Positions 18,001 to 26,926 of a DNA stretch of 64,000 nucleotides are shown in pieces (the first letter of the stretch is position 1; every line of letters begins with the position of its first letter). Position numbers and translations under genes: made by a program. The DNA comes from Schizochytrium sp. TIO01 (taxonomy: Eukaryota; Sar; Bigyra; Thraustochytrida; Thraustochytriidae). The notes beneath the pieces were generated by a model. That model saw only the letters and a program-made list of their open reading frames with translations, did not search any database and was not told the DNA's origin. The stretch covers positions 108,247 to 172,246 of the forward strand of contig SMSO01000037.1 in NCBI GenBank assembly GCA_004764695.1. Direction: 5' to 3'.

Positions 18001-19587
18001 TAGTGCGAAGCTGGATCCTGGAAAAAGGCCCTCAGCGGCAGACAGAGATCCCAGCACTGTTGCATTGTTTCCAATGTTACCAAAACTAGAGTCAGGGCCA
18101 AACGTTGTTGCTGGATTCATTGAAGAATCGGCATTCAGCGACCGTTGCTGGAAGGAATTGATCTCGTGGGACTGAGAAGAGCCCGTTGTGCCTCCCCAAT
18201 TACTTGAATCTTCTTCCTCATCAGATGATGATTCATTATCTTCGCCCTCGACTTCCTCGACCCATGCTTGGTAGTAGCGTACGATATATTGATGAGACAT
18301 TTTAGCCAGTGAAGAAACCTCACGCAGAATTTTCATGTCAGTGGCGCTGCCATCCAGTTTGATTTTCTTGATTGCATAGACGCGTCCATCGAGGCGATTG
18401 CGACTTTTTACAACTTTACCAAAGCCTCCTACTCCAAGCACTTGAAGTTCGTCAAAGTCTTTCATATACCTGGAGTTGCTATTAGAGCCAGCACCGGCGC
18501 CAAGGGACAGGGGAAGCATTGGTTCGGCATCTTGGTCTTCTAATCGATTGGTGGCCAAAATCGGCGTTTGCGCAGGACTCAGAGCAGGTGAAAGACTTGG
18601 AGGAGCGTCTAAAGCACGGTCCACACGTGCGTGAAGGCTTGCTGTCTTCCTCTTTTCTTGCTCCTTGCGGCGAGCCTCTTCGTTTTCTCGCTGAGCTGCA
18701 AGACGGGCTTCTTTGGCTTGGAATTCTTCATAGAAAGATTTCGTCCTAACTCGATTCTCTAACAGAAAAGTTTGAGTAGTTTGCAAAATATCATAGAGAA
18801 AGGGTTCGGCATCTGGGGCAGCTTTGATCTGCCCTTCTTTACGTATGAGCTTATCAAGATCTTTAACGCTTTCCTGACGAATGCCTGTAGCTTCGAGCAC
18901 CTTGATTGCGGGCGGTGTACCAGGGTATCCTTGAGTGTAAATGATTTCCAGCTCCGCTTTAAGACTATCTCCCTTTGTTGATCCATGCTGTGACAAATGG
19001 GGTTGAACCGTAATACGAATGCGTGGCTGTCCCCAAACATGTCCATCGCGAACAACATCGTTGCTAAATATTGACTCGAGTACAAGGATCTCCTCGGTGG
19101 CAACCTCATTCGGTTTGCCTGCATCATCTGAGGCCTTTGATTGATGAGGTTGCTGTTGTAGGCCTTGATGTTTCAACTGTTGCTGCTGTTTCAGCTGTTG
19201 CTGGTTATTCGCAGCAAGGGTTTCCGCAGCGAGTGTGCGTTTCGAGTTAGGCTGCACTTGTGCCCATGCTGGTTTCGAGGGTGAAGCAGTTGCATTTGGC
19301 GTCATTCCCGGCCCATTCCGAGGTGACTTTGTCTGGTGAGCTTTGATTGGAGTTTTGTTAACTCTACTCATAGCTCCTCTCGGTGAGTTGAGCACTGTTT
19401 GGGTAGCGTTTGAAGCCTTTGATCTGTCATCATGGTTGTTGGTCCCACCCAATGTGCTGTTGGCATTGTTGTGATTGTTGCTGTTGCTGTGATTGCCAAT
19501 AGGGTTGTTACTGCCAGCAGTAGAGTTTACGGCGTTGTTGCCGGTGACGCCACCATTTCTGCTAGGTTTACCGCGTCGCTTCGGCAT
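15076..19587 (-). CDS. GCN2: GCN2-like eIF2-alpha kinase
   Basis: GCN2 senses uncharged tRNA and phosphorylates eIF2-alpha to reduce translation during amino-acid starvation. The 1503-residue product has the diagnostic order. An Asn/Gln/Ser-rich extension (1-160) precedes an RWD domain (about 163-280; ATEEILVLESIFSND, YPGTPPAIKV). A charged linker leads to a kinase domain (about 377-920) with GVGGFGKVV, cofactor Lys407 (YAIKKIKLDG), HRD Asp763 (FIHRDLKPDNVFLD) and DFG Asp781. A histidyl-tRNA-synthetase-like domain (about 952 onward; VFYTYDSDLLVDATSMDYLAEGR written in part) and an anticodon-binding-like tail end in DKEFLHFDQLVRFIESNL. The N-lobe insert is very long (about 265 residues, Ser/acidic). 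The activation segment reads ALYRAKEVL where most kinases have APE. No separate pseudokinase was seen. The start is at 19587 (MPKRRGKPSR); the frame upstream lacks ATG. Confidence 0.94.
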   Translation of the reverse strand: MPKRRGKPSRNGGVTGNNAVNSTAGSNNPIGNHSNSNNHNNANSTLGGTNNHDDRSKASNATQTVLNSPRGAMSRVNKTPIKAHQTKSPRNGPGMTPNATASPSKPAWAQVQPNSKRTLAAETLAANNQQQLKQQQQLKHQGLQQQPHQSKASDDAGKPNEVATEEILVLESIFSNDVVRDGHVWGQPRIRITVQPHLSQHGSTKGDSLKAELEIIYTQGYPGTPPAIKVLEATGIRQESVKDLDKLIRKEGQIKAAPDAEPFLYDILQTTQTFLLENRVRTKSFYEEFQAKEARLAAQRENEEARRKEQEKRKTASLHARVDRALDAPPSLSPALSPAQTPILATNRLEDQDAEPMLPLSLGAGAGSNSNSRYMKDFDELQVLGVGGFGKVVKSRNRLDGRVYAIKKIKLDGSATDMKILREVSSLAKMSHQYIVRYYQAWVEEVEGEDNESSSDEEEDSSNWGGTTGSSQSHEINSFQQRSLNADSSMNPATTFGPDSSFGNIGNNATVLGSLSAAEGLFPGSSFALGTQSMFLEHAAEAASKNLMQDHVGRQVSEGSAWTNSSALNSSSSSESGEESDDENEEASALERETLQQMSKVEEIDESEEEENEEDDASSSSSSGSSSSSSSAGLPSVGLEFGDWSEDEGETSVDQTANSALDLFAPASSRGGEDSLARLSNHASNTDFRALARSRSAQSRSAEQGAVRQVLYIQMEYCQGQTLRQVIDEGRLAKQQPIVWRLFRQLCEALVYVHETCHFIHRDLKPDNVFLDEMGNVKLGDFGLAITISKSSANAAANAAAAAASFSLRRAHSTGSSLGHSTEENIEDGKTDGVGTALYRAKEVLTGRYSEKCDMFSLGIILFEMLLPPFGTGMERIRTLMELRENGVVESVSLPRDTRILIQSLLSLDPAHRPSARTILESGVLPDKLETEERYFEEVMRVVRSSDRSPLYSRLMDTLFMQRTRPEVFYTYDSDLLVDATSMDYLAEGRVMANQMQVFRRMERVFERWGAVPFATPLLTPRRAPITSNSNAIQAFEAQDVSTTQLMDAQGTIVELPRNLTRPFARYLALRGHIMYMKRYDGSRVYSSAERNNNRLGGQPRSKFQATLDYVAPTAELLHIDGFAASWRADFFNCMLEALAQAAGLGSWPPAEGHGAVYIQDYKLQQRALKRIFGISLDTDLAAGSHILSVLDAVHGTSPWQAARKRLQSTRMFTQKQLAALRPYFVAEQPLSLFGDPAEIHHLQGLLDEPNFCCAFRPWLAPIPGMTAGLYFAVLLRHPRAGSQQRKGRNTRHRSHGSSKHGSQQLQTHPSLETAASFGSEDSGGLGSLVANSDLSNAQNTVRRQTSICAQYGSGEFYVAATGGRYDDLVTSYQLASSRSGAAKACLGARIHLERIAHNRHGASQGIVDVLIGSPTDDEPVRVDECARISQNLRSRGVRADWIHPFVHNPAMSDAILKYCRQRGIAMFVNKRRGGFRVRDTRSFQDKEFLHFDQLVRFIESNL

Positions 19588-20694
19588 GGAGATCGCTCCA
19601 GTGGCTTCCCTTGCTGGCGCACGCCGGTAAGTTCTGTGCTCCTCGCCGTGCGAGGGCCTTATAACACAGGACCAGGGTTTTTGCACTTGGTTTCAAGAGA
19701 TTGGAACGACGTGAAGACCAAGCTTTCTGTTTTGCTTGCCGCTGTCGAGTTGGCGAAGTTCTGCCTGGAGGTGGTTTTGGTTTGCTCCCATCCTTTTATT
19801 ATTTCCCTTACTACTAGGTATTATCATCATTATTCTTACTAGGTAGTAGGTATTACCTATGAGTATCATGAACTGGGTTCGTTCATTCACGTAGAATCTA
19901 AACATGGTTCTCCGTTTCAGTATACTCGGAGCAAAGGAATAAGCAACCAGAAGCTATGTTTCAAATAGTAAATGCATGTCTCCATTTGCTAGGATTATTA
20001 TTGTGTCGCATCGGCAGAAGCGTTGCCCAGCTCTTTGCCAAGAATACTAAGTTTCACCGTACTACAGTAAATGCTAGGCACCTCTTACTTACCAACACGA
20101 TGTAAAAAAATCAGAATGAGCAAAAATCTAGGGTGGTTTCGTTCAAAGCAAATTATTTGTTCAAGGATCGCTGCTGCAATTTACTTCAGGAAGATTGTAG
20201 CTTAGCTCGTTTTGGTGCTGGTGCTTGGCTAGACCGTTTACAGCAGCCTTGATGCTGGTTTGGCCAAGGCAATTAGTTCGATTTGAACAGATCACCAGCA
20301 ACAAGTACCACCACTAACTCGTACGTAATAGCACGATTACCTCCCATTTTGCATGTTGTACAAAAGGGAGAGGATTGGTGAGCAAATCTGTCTCGTTGAG
20401 CATGAATAGCTATAGCATCTACAAAGAAAGTTTCCTGCAGTCCTTTCAAGTGACATGAGCAAATGTGTTAATTCTTTTCGTGAAAATAAAGGAGGCCGGC
20501 CTAGACATGATGATTTATCTTTACTACTCAGTAGTTCCTCGCTAGCTAGCTAGCTGCTAGCTAGCAATAGCAAGGGTCCTACTGACTTATTAGTTCAATT
20601 AGTCTCGCCGCGATGAGACCAATGCTATGTATTCTTCTTGAAGCAAACTACTTTCGCATTGGTCTCCGGCAGTGTTAAGTTTGGTTCTGACACA
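19588..20694. promoter_or_regulatory. Divergent promoter region, GCN2 / methyltransferase
   Basis: This 1.1-kb region separates head-to-head genes. It contains TAGGTAGTA-type strings at 19808-19820 and 19837-19853 (TTACTAGGTAGTAGGTATT) and a GCTA palindromic repeat at 20541-20565. No gene was seen inside. Confidence 0.55.
20541..20565. repeat. GCTA tetranucleotide palindromic repeat
   Basis: Repeated self-complementary GCTAGC units, able to form a hairpin, about 130 bp before the methyltransferase start. Confidence 0.75.
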
Positions 20695-21408
20695 ATGTCG
20701 GATCAAGAAGATATTCAGAGCAGCACCCGCGACCCTCCCAAGGATAACCGTGTGTACCGCACGCGCGAGTATTGGGAGTCAAGGTTTGCTGCAGAGGATG
20801 CGTACGAGTGGCTCGCGGGCTATGAAGTTGTCCAGCCGCTCGTAGAATCCGTCTTGCGGAGTGGCATGAAAACCTCGAATGGAAATGACGAAAACCAGGC
20901 TCTTCAAAATGAAACTGACGAATCTACGAATGAGGCTCCAGTTGAGGTGTTGCTGGTGGGCTGTGGTAACTCGAGTTTTTCACACGAGGTGGCCAAGGCG
21001 GGTGGCGAGAACCGCAAGGTCACAAGTATTGATTTTTCGGAAACCGTGATTGCGAACATGAAAGAGAAACACCCAGAGTTAAACTGGCTCACAATGGATA
21101 TGCGTTACCTCGACGGTTTTGAAGATGCCTCCTTTGACTTTGTAGTTGACAAGGCCGCCATGGACGCACTGGTTACCGACGAGGGTGACCCATGGAACCC
21201 GAATGAACGCACCCGTAACGACACAGCATCCATGATGAAAGCAGTAGCTCGTGTACTTAAGCCCGGGGGCACTTTCGTACAAATAACTTTTCAACAACCG
21301 CACTTCCGGAAGCGTTATTTGGAGAACGAACTGCTCACGTCTCCAGAGATCACCGAGATCGACCACGGCATGGGGTACTTCTTCATCACACAAACCCGTA
21401 AAGTATGA
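20695..21408 (+). CDS. EEF1AKMT4/METTL13-type SAM-dependent lysine methyltransferase
   Basis: The 237-residue product is a class I methyltransferase of the group that modifies eEF1A (EEF1AKMT4, the ECE2-linked enzyme) and METTL13. It opens with the family's REYWESRFAAEDAYEWLAGY. Motif I is VLLVGCGNSSFS (about 84-95), the acidic end of strand 2 is TSIDFSE, and DFVVDKAAMDALV follows in the position of the family's DKGTLDAL. LKPGGTFVQITFQQPHFRKRY matches the family's late motif. Length and domain order fit EEF1AKMT4 rather than the two-domain METTL13. It likely acts on the elongation factor in the cytosol. The chosen ATG at 20695 (ACAATG) is the first Met in a frame that is open further upstream. 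An Asn/Glu-rich loop at about 60-80 is unusual. Confidence 0.86.
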   Translation: MSDQEDIQSSTRDPPKDNRVYRTREYWESRFAAEDAYEWLAGYEVVQPLVESVLRSGMKTSNGNDENQALQNETDESTNEAPVEVLLVGCGNSSFSHEVAKAGGENRKVTSIDFSETVIANMKEKHPELNWLTMDMRYLDGFEDASFDFVVDKAAMDALVTDEGDPWNPNERTRNDTASMMKAVARVLKPGGTFVQITFQQPHFRKRYLENELLTSPEITEIDHGMGYFFITQTRKV

Positions 21409-22094
21409 TCTCGCTTTTTGACAATCTCTGTGTGTTTGCATCCAGGTATTGACATCGATCTTAGGCTATCGTTCAAATAGTTGTTCGTAACATCTAGCAA
21501 TCATCTTTTGCATCAAAGCAATGGTTCACAGATGGTCTCCCTGAATTCTAGTTCGTTTTCAATCCTGTCAGAAACGTGAATAGATCAGAGGTTGATTTTT
21601 TTGCTAGTAATTATAGACTCTTTAGGGCAGTCTGTCTAGATTCAACTTTGCTTTTCTTATGAGCTATAAGATGTATGGTGGGCTCTGGAAAAGTCTGAAG
21701 ATTGCCCCAAATTTAGATCATAAGAGCTTTGTCTAACTCTTAGTAATTTTTATACGCAACAAGGTATTATTTTATCTTGTAAATATTCACCTGCTCTTTT
21801 ATCTGTACCTCTTTCGTTGCATAACCAGACTTGTCAAAACCTAGTTCAACCTCAATGGCGCGCACTCGAGTATAAGAAAAAATATATAGTTTTGACAAAG
21901 ACGCTAGTGAATATAATTCATTTATCTGCATGCACACGCAGCATGTTTAAAAACATGATTGAAAAGAAACCTTGGCTTTTCTGACCTTCAGAATTGCAAA
22001 CATGCATAAATCAATTAAGAGTTTGGAAAATATTTTGATGGATTTTTCAATTCTAGTTTGTAAAGTTAATGCAGCGTTATGCAGTGGATTTTTT
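21409..22094. other. Intergenic spacer between convergent genes
   Basis: AT-rich 3' flank of the methyltransferase and of the Cys-rich gene on the other strand. No RNA gene, repeat family or coding frame was recognised. Confidence 0.55.
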
Positions 22095-24238
22095 TCACTT
22101 TTTGTTTACGCAAAGGCTCTCCCGAAGTTGTTTTTTTAAGCTGGGAAAAAGGTGACGGTTTTGTGTCGGTGTCTTAGGTATAACAATAGTCTTATATGGC
22201 AATCGCTTCATGACGGTGTGACTTTTATCACGAACAATCTCGAATCCCTTCGATTTGAGAAATCGGATTATGCTATGGATGTCCTTTTTTAAACCTTCGA
22301 TTTCTTCCTTGGAAGCAAGAGGAGGCAGTTTCTTATGGTGTTCTTGCTTTGAGCTGTCATACTCTTGATGCTTGAAATTTCCCGTTCTCTTTTTGTTACC
22401 ATCGCTTTTTTTAAGGACCCCTGTCATGTTCTTCTGATCATGGTATGATTCCTTTAAATAAGCCTTTGGGGAGACTGACGTGCTGACTATAGAAATGGTA
22501 TCTGTAATATAACATTCGTTACCGTCGCTTTTTTCAGGAACCCCTGTCATGTTCTTCTGATCATAGTATGATTCCTTCAAATAAGCCTTTGGGGAGACTG
22601 ACGTGCTGAGTATAGAAATGGTATCTGTAGTACAACATTCGTTTGGCCGGCTGGTATCAAGCAGACGCTTCCGAACAAGAAGCATTTTGCCAATAAATCT
22701 CACAACGAATGCAAGTTTTCTTTGCTGCATGACATATTTCTTATACATCTTCTTGTATAGAGGGAATATTAAAGGGGTGTCTTGGTAGCTAGACATGACC
22801 TCCATGTGATTGTTTGTATGATCTTCACTCTGTGTATATGTCTTGCATAGATTACTGGATGCACACTGCAGACACATGACCTTGTCGCACTCAATGCAAT
22901 ATGATATACTAGAATATCCTACTACTATTACATCATTGCATATCGAGCAAACCCCAGTTCCTACCAATAGTTGGCTTGGCATTTTGGAAAGATCTACTTG
23001 CTCGTCCATCAATGTGCATATGTGACCAGACTCTCTTAAAGCATGCACAAATGCATCTTCTAGCAATTCTAACTCTAACTCGTTCAGTAGATCCTTTGCT
23101 GCATTTTCATCATCTTCTTCTTCTTTCCTGCTTGCACTAGATACTTCTCGTGAACCGGAGAATAAAATAGCTACTGGGTTAGCTGAATGATGATGGGAGT
23201 AAAAGAAATAATTTGTGATGATCGAGTAGCCAAAGGTTGCCATTATCCAGTGAACAAAAGAAAGCACAGCAGTTAGACATTCAAGAGCTCCACCGAATTG
23301 ATAATTTTTCTCCACAAGAGAGACTAGATGGGAGATATTCTTGGATGAAAAGAAGTTCTCGTAAATTTTGGTATCTTCATAGAGACTTCGACCATTTTTC
23401 AAGTGAATCCTGAACGCATGCATCGGTTCCCCAGGGGGTATAAATTTCTCATAAACGCGATTTAGAAATAGGTCTTTATCCCCCTTAGAAAAGTTTCGCG
23501 CCTTGTACATTCTGTCTAGCCCATGCCTGGAGCCTGGTGCTGAACGGAAGTTTGATGAGGGAAAGTGCGCATTAAAAGAGCTCGCAAGGGAAACAAGGAG
23601 GTCTTCATCCTGCAAAAGCAACTGTCTAACAATACGCTGGCTCCGCAACATGGACTGAGGTACTCTGTTTCACTGAATAGTGTGTGGCATTTATCACACA
23701 AAGGGGAAAAGCAGATGGGACAGTAGCTATGAGTTGCAATATTGACGGGTTGCCTGCATCTGACACCCAGGCGAGAATTCGTTATGCACTCAAAGCTCAG
23801 AGCGAAAGGATTCGAGCATTTGGTAATGAACGAGACATGTATAGTGTCATACATTCTGATCATATCCAGCACCTTCTGATCTCGAAGTGGATCCTTTTGG
23901 TTTGTGCTCATTTTAATTGGACGAGTAGCATATACGCAAACTATGCTAGCAGAAACTTCTCTGAAGTCAACTATATGTCTTATGACTGAACGGAAACTTA
24001 AGATGTGAAATTGAGTCTGAAGATTCCCAAGCACCTCAAGCCATGGCTCTTTGGTCAATAGCTCGGAAGAAGAGTTCAAGGCAGCAACATGCGGCATTGA
24101 AGTTTTCTTATAGATCTCCTTAAATGCATTCGAACTTACCACTTGTGGGGATGGCTTTCTTGAGCTTGCCACTGAAGGTTGCCTCCGCATACTTTTACTT
24201 CTTGGTCCGGCAGCTTTAGACGATGTAGAGGCTCGCAT
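22095..24238 (-). CDS. Cys-rich (zinc-binding-type) protein, split by a candidate 26-nt intron or a frameshift
   Basis: Two overlapping minus-strand frames form one gene: 24238-23636 (201 codons) and 23609-22095 (504 residues). Removing bases 23610-23635 joins them in phase to 705 residues. That segment begins GTATTG and ends TTTTGCAG on the minus strand, so it looks like a tiny intron; a sequencing or true frameshift is the alternative. The first part has a Cys cluster (SYCPICFSPLCDKCHTLF, then SPCC). The second has a hydrophobic stretch (about ECLTAVLSFVHWIMATFGYS), a Lys/Glu linker, a second Cys cluster (GVCSICNDVIVV, YCIECDKVMCLQC) and a basic tail. The clusters resemble RING/FYVE-like zinc sites, but the family is not recognised. 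A 41-residue tandem duplication lies near the C terminus. Confidence 0.68.
22395..22640. repeat. Tandem duplication, two 123-bp units inside the Cys-rich gene
   Basis: Units 22395-22517 and 22518-22640 are nearly identical and in frame, each encoding 41 residues containing STSVSPKAYLKESY and DQKNMTGV. A few substitutions separate them, so the duplication is fairly recent. Confidence 0.9.
23610..23635 (-). other. Candidate 26-nt intron
   Basis: On the minus strand it starts GTATTG, ends CTTTTGCAG and joins codon AGC to codon GAT in phase 0 on both sides, restoring one frame. The length is extremely short for a spliceosomal intron, and other genes in the window need none, so a frameshift in the nearby TTTT run remains possible. 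Confidence 0.45.
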
Positions 24239-26239
24239 CCTTCTTGTAGGTACAAAATTACACTGGTCACTGATCCTTCGAGCGACAAACTGCGAGGCTC
24301 TGCAAATACGATTGTGGTTTGCTTCGTGCTCTGGGCATTAGTTCTTGATGTAGACATGCAACTTCTATTATACTAAGAGTCCAATTCCAAATACTTTTTT
24401 AATTCGTTCTTTTTCTTTTTAGTTTGGGAGCACCCTGGCGCATGGGGACAAAAGTCCGGGAACCTCGTGCATAACTATTTCGATTATATTTAAATTAAAA
24501 AAATTAGAAAAACAAAAAACAATGTCAAGGTGCATGGAGGTACTGAGTGATAGTACTCATCACTGATGCCTTCGCTATTTTACGTACTACCCAATTGAAA
24601 TCGAAACTTTAGAAACTAAAAGAAAGATTTTATCTCCAACATGGAGCTGTTGAATTATAATAAAAAGAAAAAAAATGAAATACGATTGAGGGGAGGACGG
24701 CTCCGAAGAAGTGTCCCCCAAAATGTCTCACCCATCGCCAGCTCGCCAAGGGATGTGTATATAGAGACTGAATTGAAAACTGTGAACAGACAAAACTTTG
24801 TACAATCTCTCTGTGTAAACGGGCAAGACCATGCTTTTTGGACTCATTCCTGGATCGTGTGCGTCGAACTTTTGTTTTGTCCTTGCTAGCCGGTCTGAAG
24901 CAATAAAGTTTTCGTACGACTTACAAAGTAAAGAGTGCATGGGTCGACCGTCTTGGTACTGTTGCCATATTCAGCTCCTACTATAAAAGCTATTTTACTA
25001 AGCTTTTTATCAACTGTGATATGAGCTTAGATCGAATATATGTCACATGAAAATAGGTGAGGAGACCCTTGTTTCTGTTCGTTGAGTTCTTAGTCAATAA
25101 TGCTTCAAGCTTGCAAAGTAGGTATTGAGGGCTCGGTTTCCAGCCAGCCACCTTGCTTTAAAAACGTAATATAGTAGGCGCATCCTAGTCATCGAAGAGA
25201 CGCTCGGGGTTGCAGCGAAATAGAGGTTCCTTATGTGACAAATAAGAACGAAACAGTGATCGCATTATTCTAAGATCTGCCAAATCTGCAAGTGAATTTC
25301 TTAAATGCAAGAAAAATAAATATTTACTGCTTAATCTTTAAGGAAACAAATATCTCAACATATTTTAGGGGAGGGGAAAATAAAAAGCAGCTGTAAACTT
25401 TGGTTTCGAGCTTGATAGATGTTAAATTTGAAGTTCTTGCAGATAGAATCTAGTCGAAAGCCTGAGCTTTATTGCTCGTGACAAATGTACATTTCATCAT
25501 TAAATTTGTTGCTCATATTTCCTGCGAAAACTAAATTTATCCATACAAGTACATGAGACATGTAGTCACCAATGCTGAGAAGCTTTACGAATGCATAGAA
25601 ACAAAATTACACAATCTAATACATAGTGGAGTCTAAACTTTTTGAATGCGCAGATTCATGAAGGCCTACTCCTTTCGGTCCGACCTGGGACTCGGCTTGG
25701 TTTTGGCTTCCCCAAAGAACGTATGGGTTTTAACATTGAGTAAAAGTATATAAACATTTGTGTCACCTTCTGAGTTTGGCTCTGGACCAATAATAGCAAC
25801 AAACTCGGTTGTGGTGCGTACGGTGAGCTCCTTTATGCTGTGTTTATGAGTTAATGTTCACAGTCCTCTACATGACACTTGCCCCGTTACTATTTATTGG
25901 CATTCATATTAATCAACAAATACAATATTCGCGGGTAAGCTGACGTTATAGTGTGTCGGAAGTCCAACATCCTCCAACGTTTGCAAACCAAATGGTCCGT
26001 TGTGTTATGCATGAACGTGACCGGCAAGTCTTAATGAAACATGAAACAAACGACACAATCTTTCACATGATGAATATCAGAGGTGCTGGTCATCTATGTG
26101 AATGAGACTAATGTCATTATGATTTCGTATGGGTTGGATAAACAAGAATACGCAGCTTGAGGAACGTTTTCATTTTTCCATGGGCATCATATAGTAAGAA
26201 AAGTATGACTTCTTGAATTGTTGGAAACGGCGCTTAGCT
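24239..26239. other. Intergenic region, 2.0 kb
   Basis: It holds the promoter of the Cys-rich gene (left) and the 3' flank of the DHHC gene (right). It is AT-rich with scattered short frames, none longer than about 82 codons and none recognisable. No tRNA, tandem repeat or mobile-element signature was seen. Confidence 0.5.
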
Positions 26240-26926
26240 TCAGGATGAATAGGGTAACACATCTGCTGGCTCAGTTCTGGCTTCTAAAGCCTTTGATCGC
26301 GCCTCGAGCATCTTCTCCCGACGATCAATCAAAAACATGTAAGTACCCTTGCCAATAAACAAGAGATAGGTATGAAATCCCCAAAGTCCAAGGTACCAAC
26401 AAAAAACAGTAGCGGAACATGCGAGATGCAAGCTCATAAGTACACTGAACGTGACGACCGAGTCGCCAGCACGATGGATTGAATTTTCACGCCAGTCGAC
26501 CATGACGGTAGTTAGTACACCAATTATGCATTGCCAACCTGCACAAAGCCAACCCACGAGAGTGAGAATATAGAATTGGAAATAGTTTCTCGTGCCAATG
26601 CAGTGGCCAAGCCAAGGGCAGTGGTGGTCCAACCCTGGCACGACCTTTTTGCAAATTGAACAGTATCTTGTTGTAGCCTGTGAGTCACGAATGCATGGTA
26701 GTAGTAGGCCTCCTGGCTGACTCGGGTCTACACTCTGCACGTAAAACCATAGCGAGATGAAAAGCACGGAAAGCACTACAGTAACAGCAATGGCCCAATC
26801 CTGATTTAGCAAGTAGACCACAACGCCAGAGAAAGCAAAGCTAATGGCTTGGCCAAGCCACGCAAGAACAACAGAAAGAGTATATGGCGGCTGCAAACCA
26901 TTTTTCCGAGGTGCAGGTTGAGCCAT
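26240..26926 (-). CDS. DHHC-type protein S-palmitoyltransferase
   Basis: The 228-residue enzyme attaches palmitate to cysteines of target proteins at endomembranes. The Cys-rich domain reads RYCSICKKVVPGLDHHCPWL (about 88-106), with DHHC at 100-103, followed by GHCIGTRNYFQFYIL. Four membrane segments are visible: about 15-40, 44-63, 114-140 and 155-190. The first zinc-ligand half of the usual domain is shortened: only one CxxC precedes the HHC. The normal TTxE motif after the last helix is not obvious. The start ATG at 26926 has A at -3 and G at +4 (AACATGG); the upstream frame has no ATG. It is at the small end of the family, close to yeast Pfa-type or short zDHHC enzymes. A CACGTG site lies about 205 bp upstream. 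Confidence 0.9.
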   Translation of the reverse strand: MAQPAPRKNGLQPPYTLSVVLAWLGQAISFAFSGVVVYLLNQDWAIAVTVVLSVLFISLWFYVQSVDPSQPGGLLLPCIRDSQATTRYCSICKKVVPGLDHHCPWLGHCIGTRNYFQFYILTLVGWLCAGWQCIIGVLTTVMVDWRENSIHRAGDSVVTFSVLMSLHLACSATVFCWYLGLWGFHTYLLFIGKGTYMFLIDRREKMLEARSKALEARTEPADVLPYSS

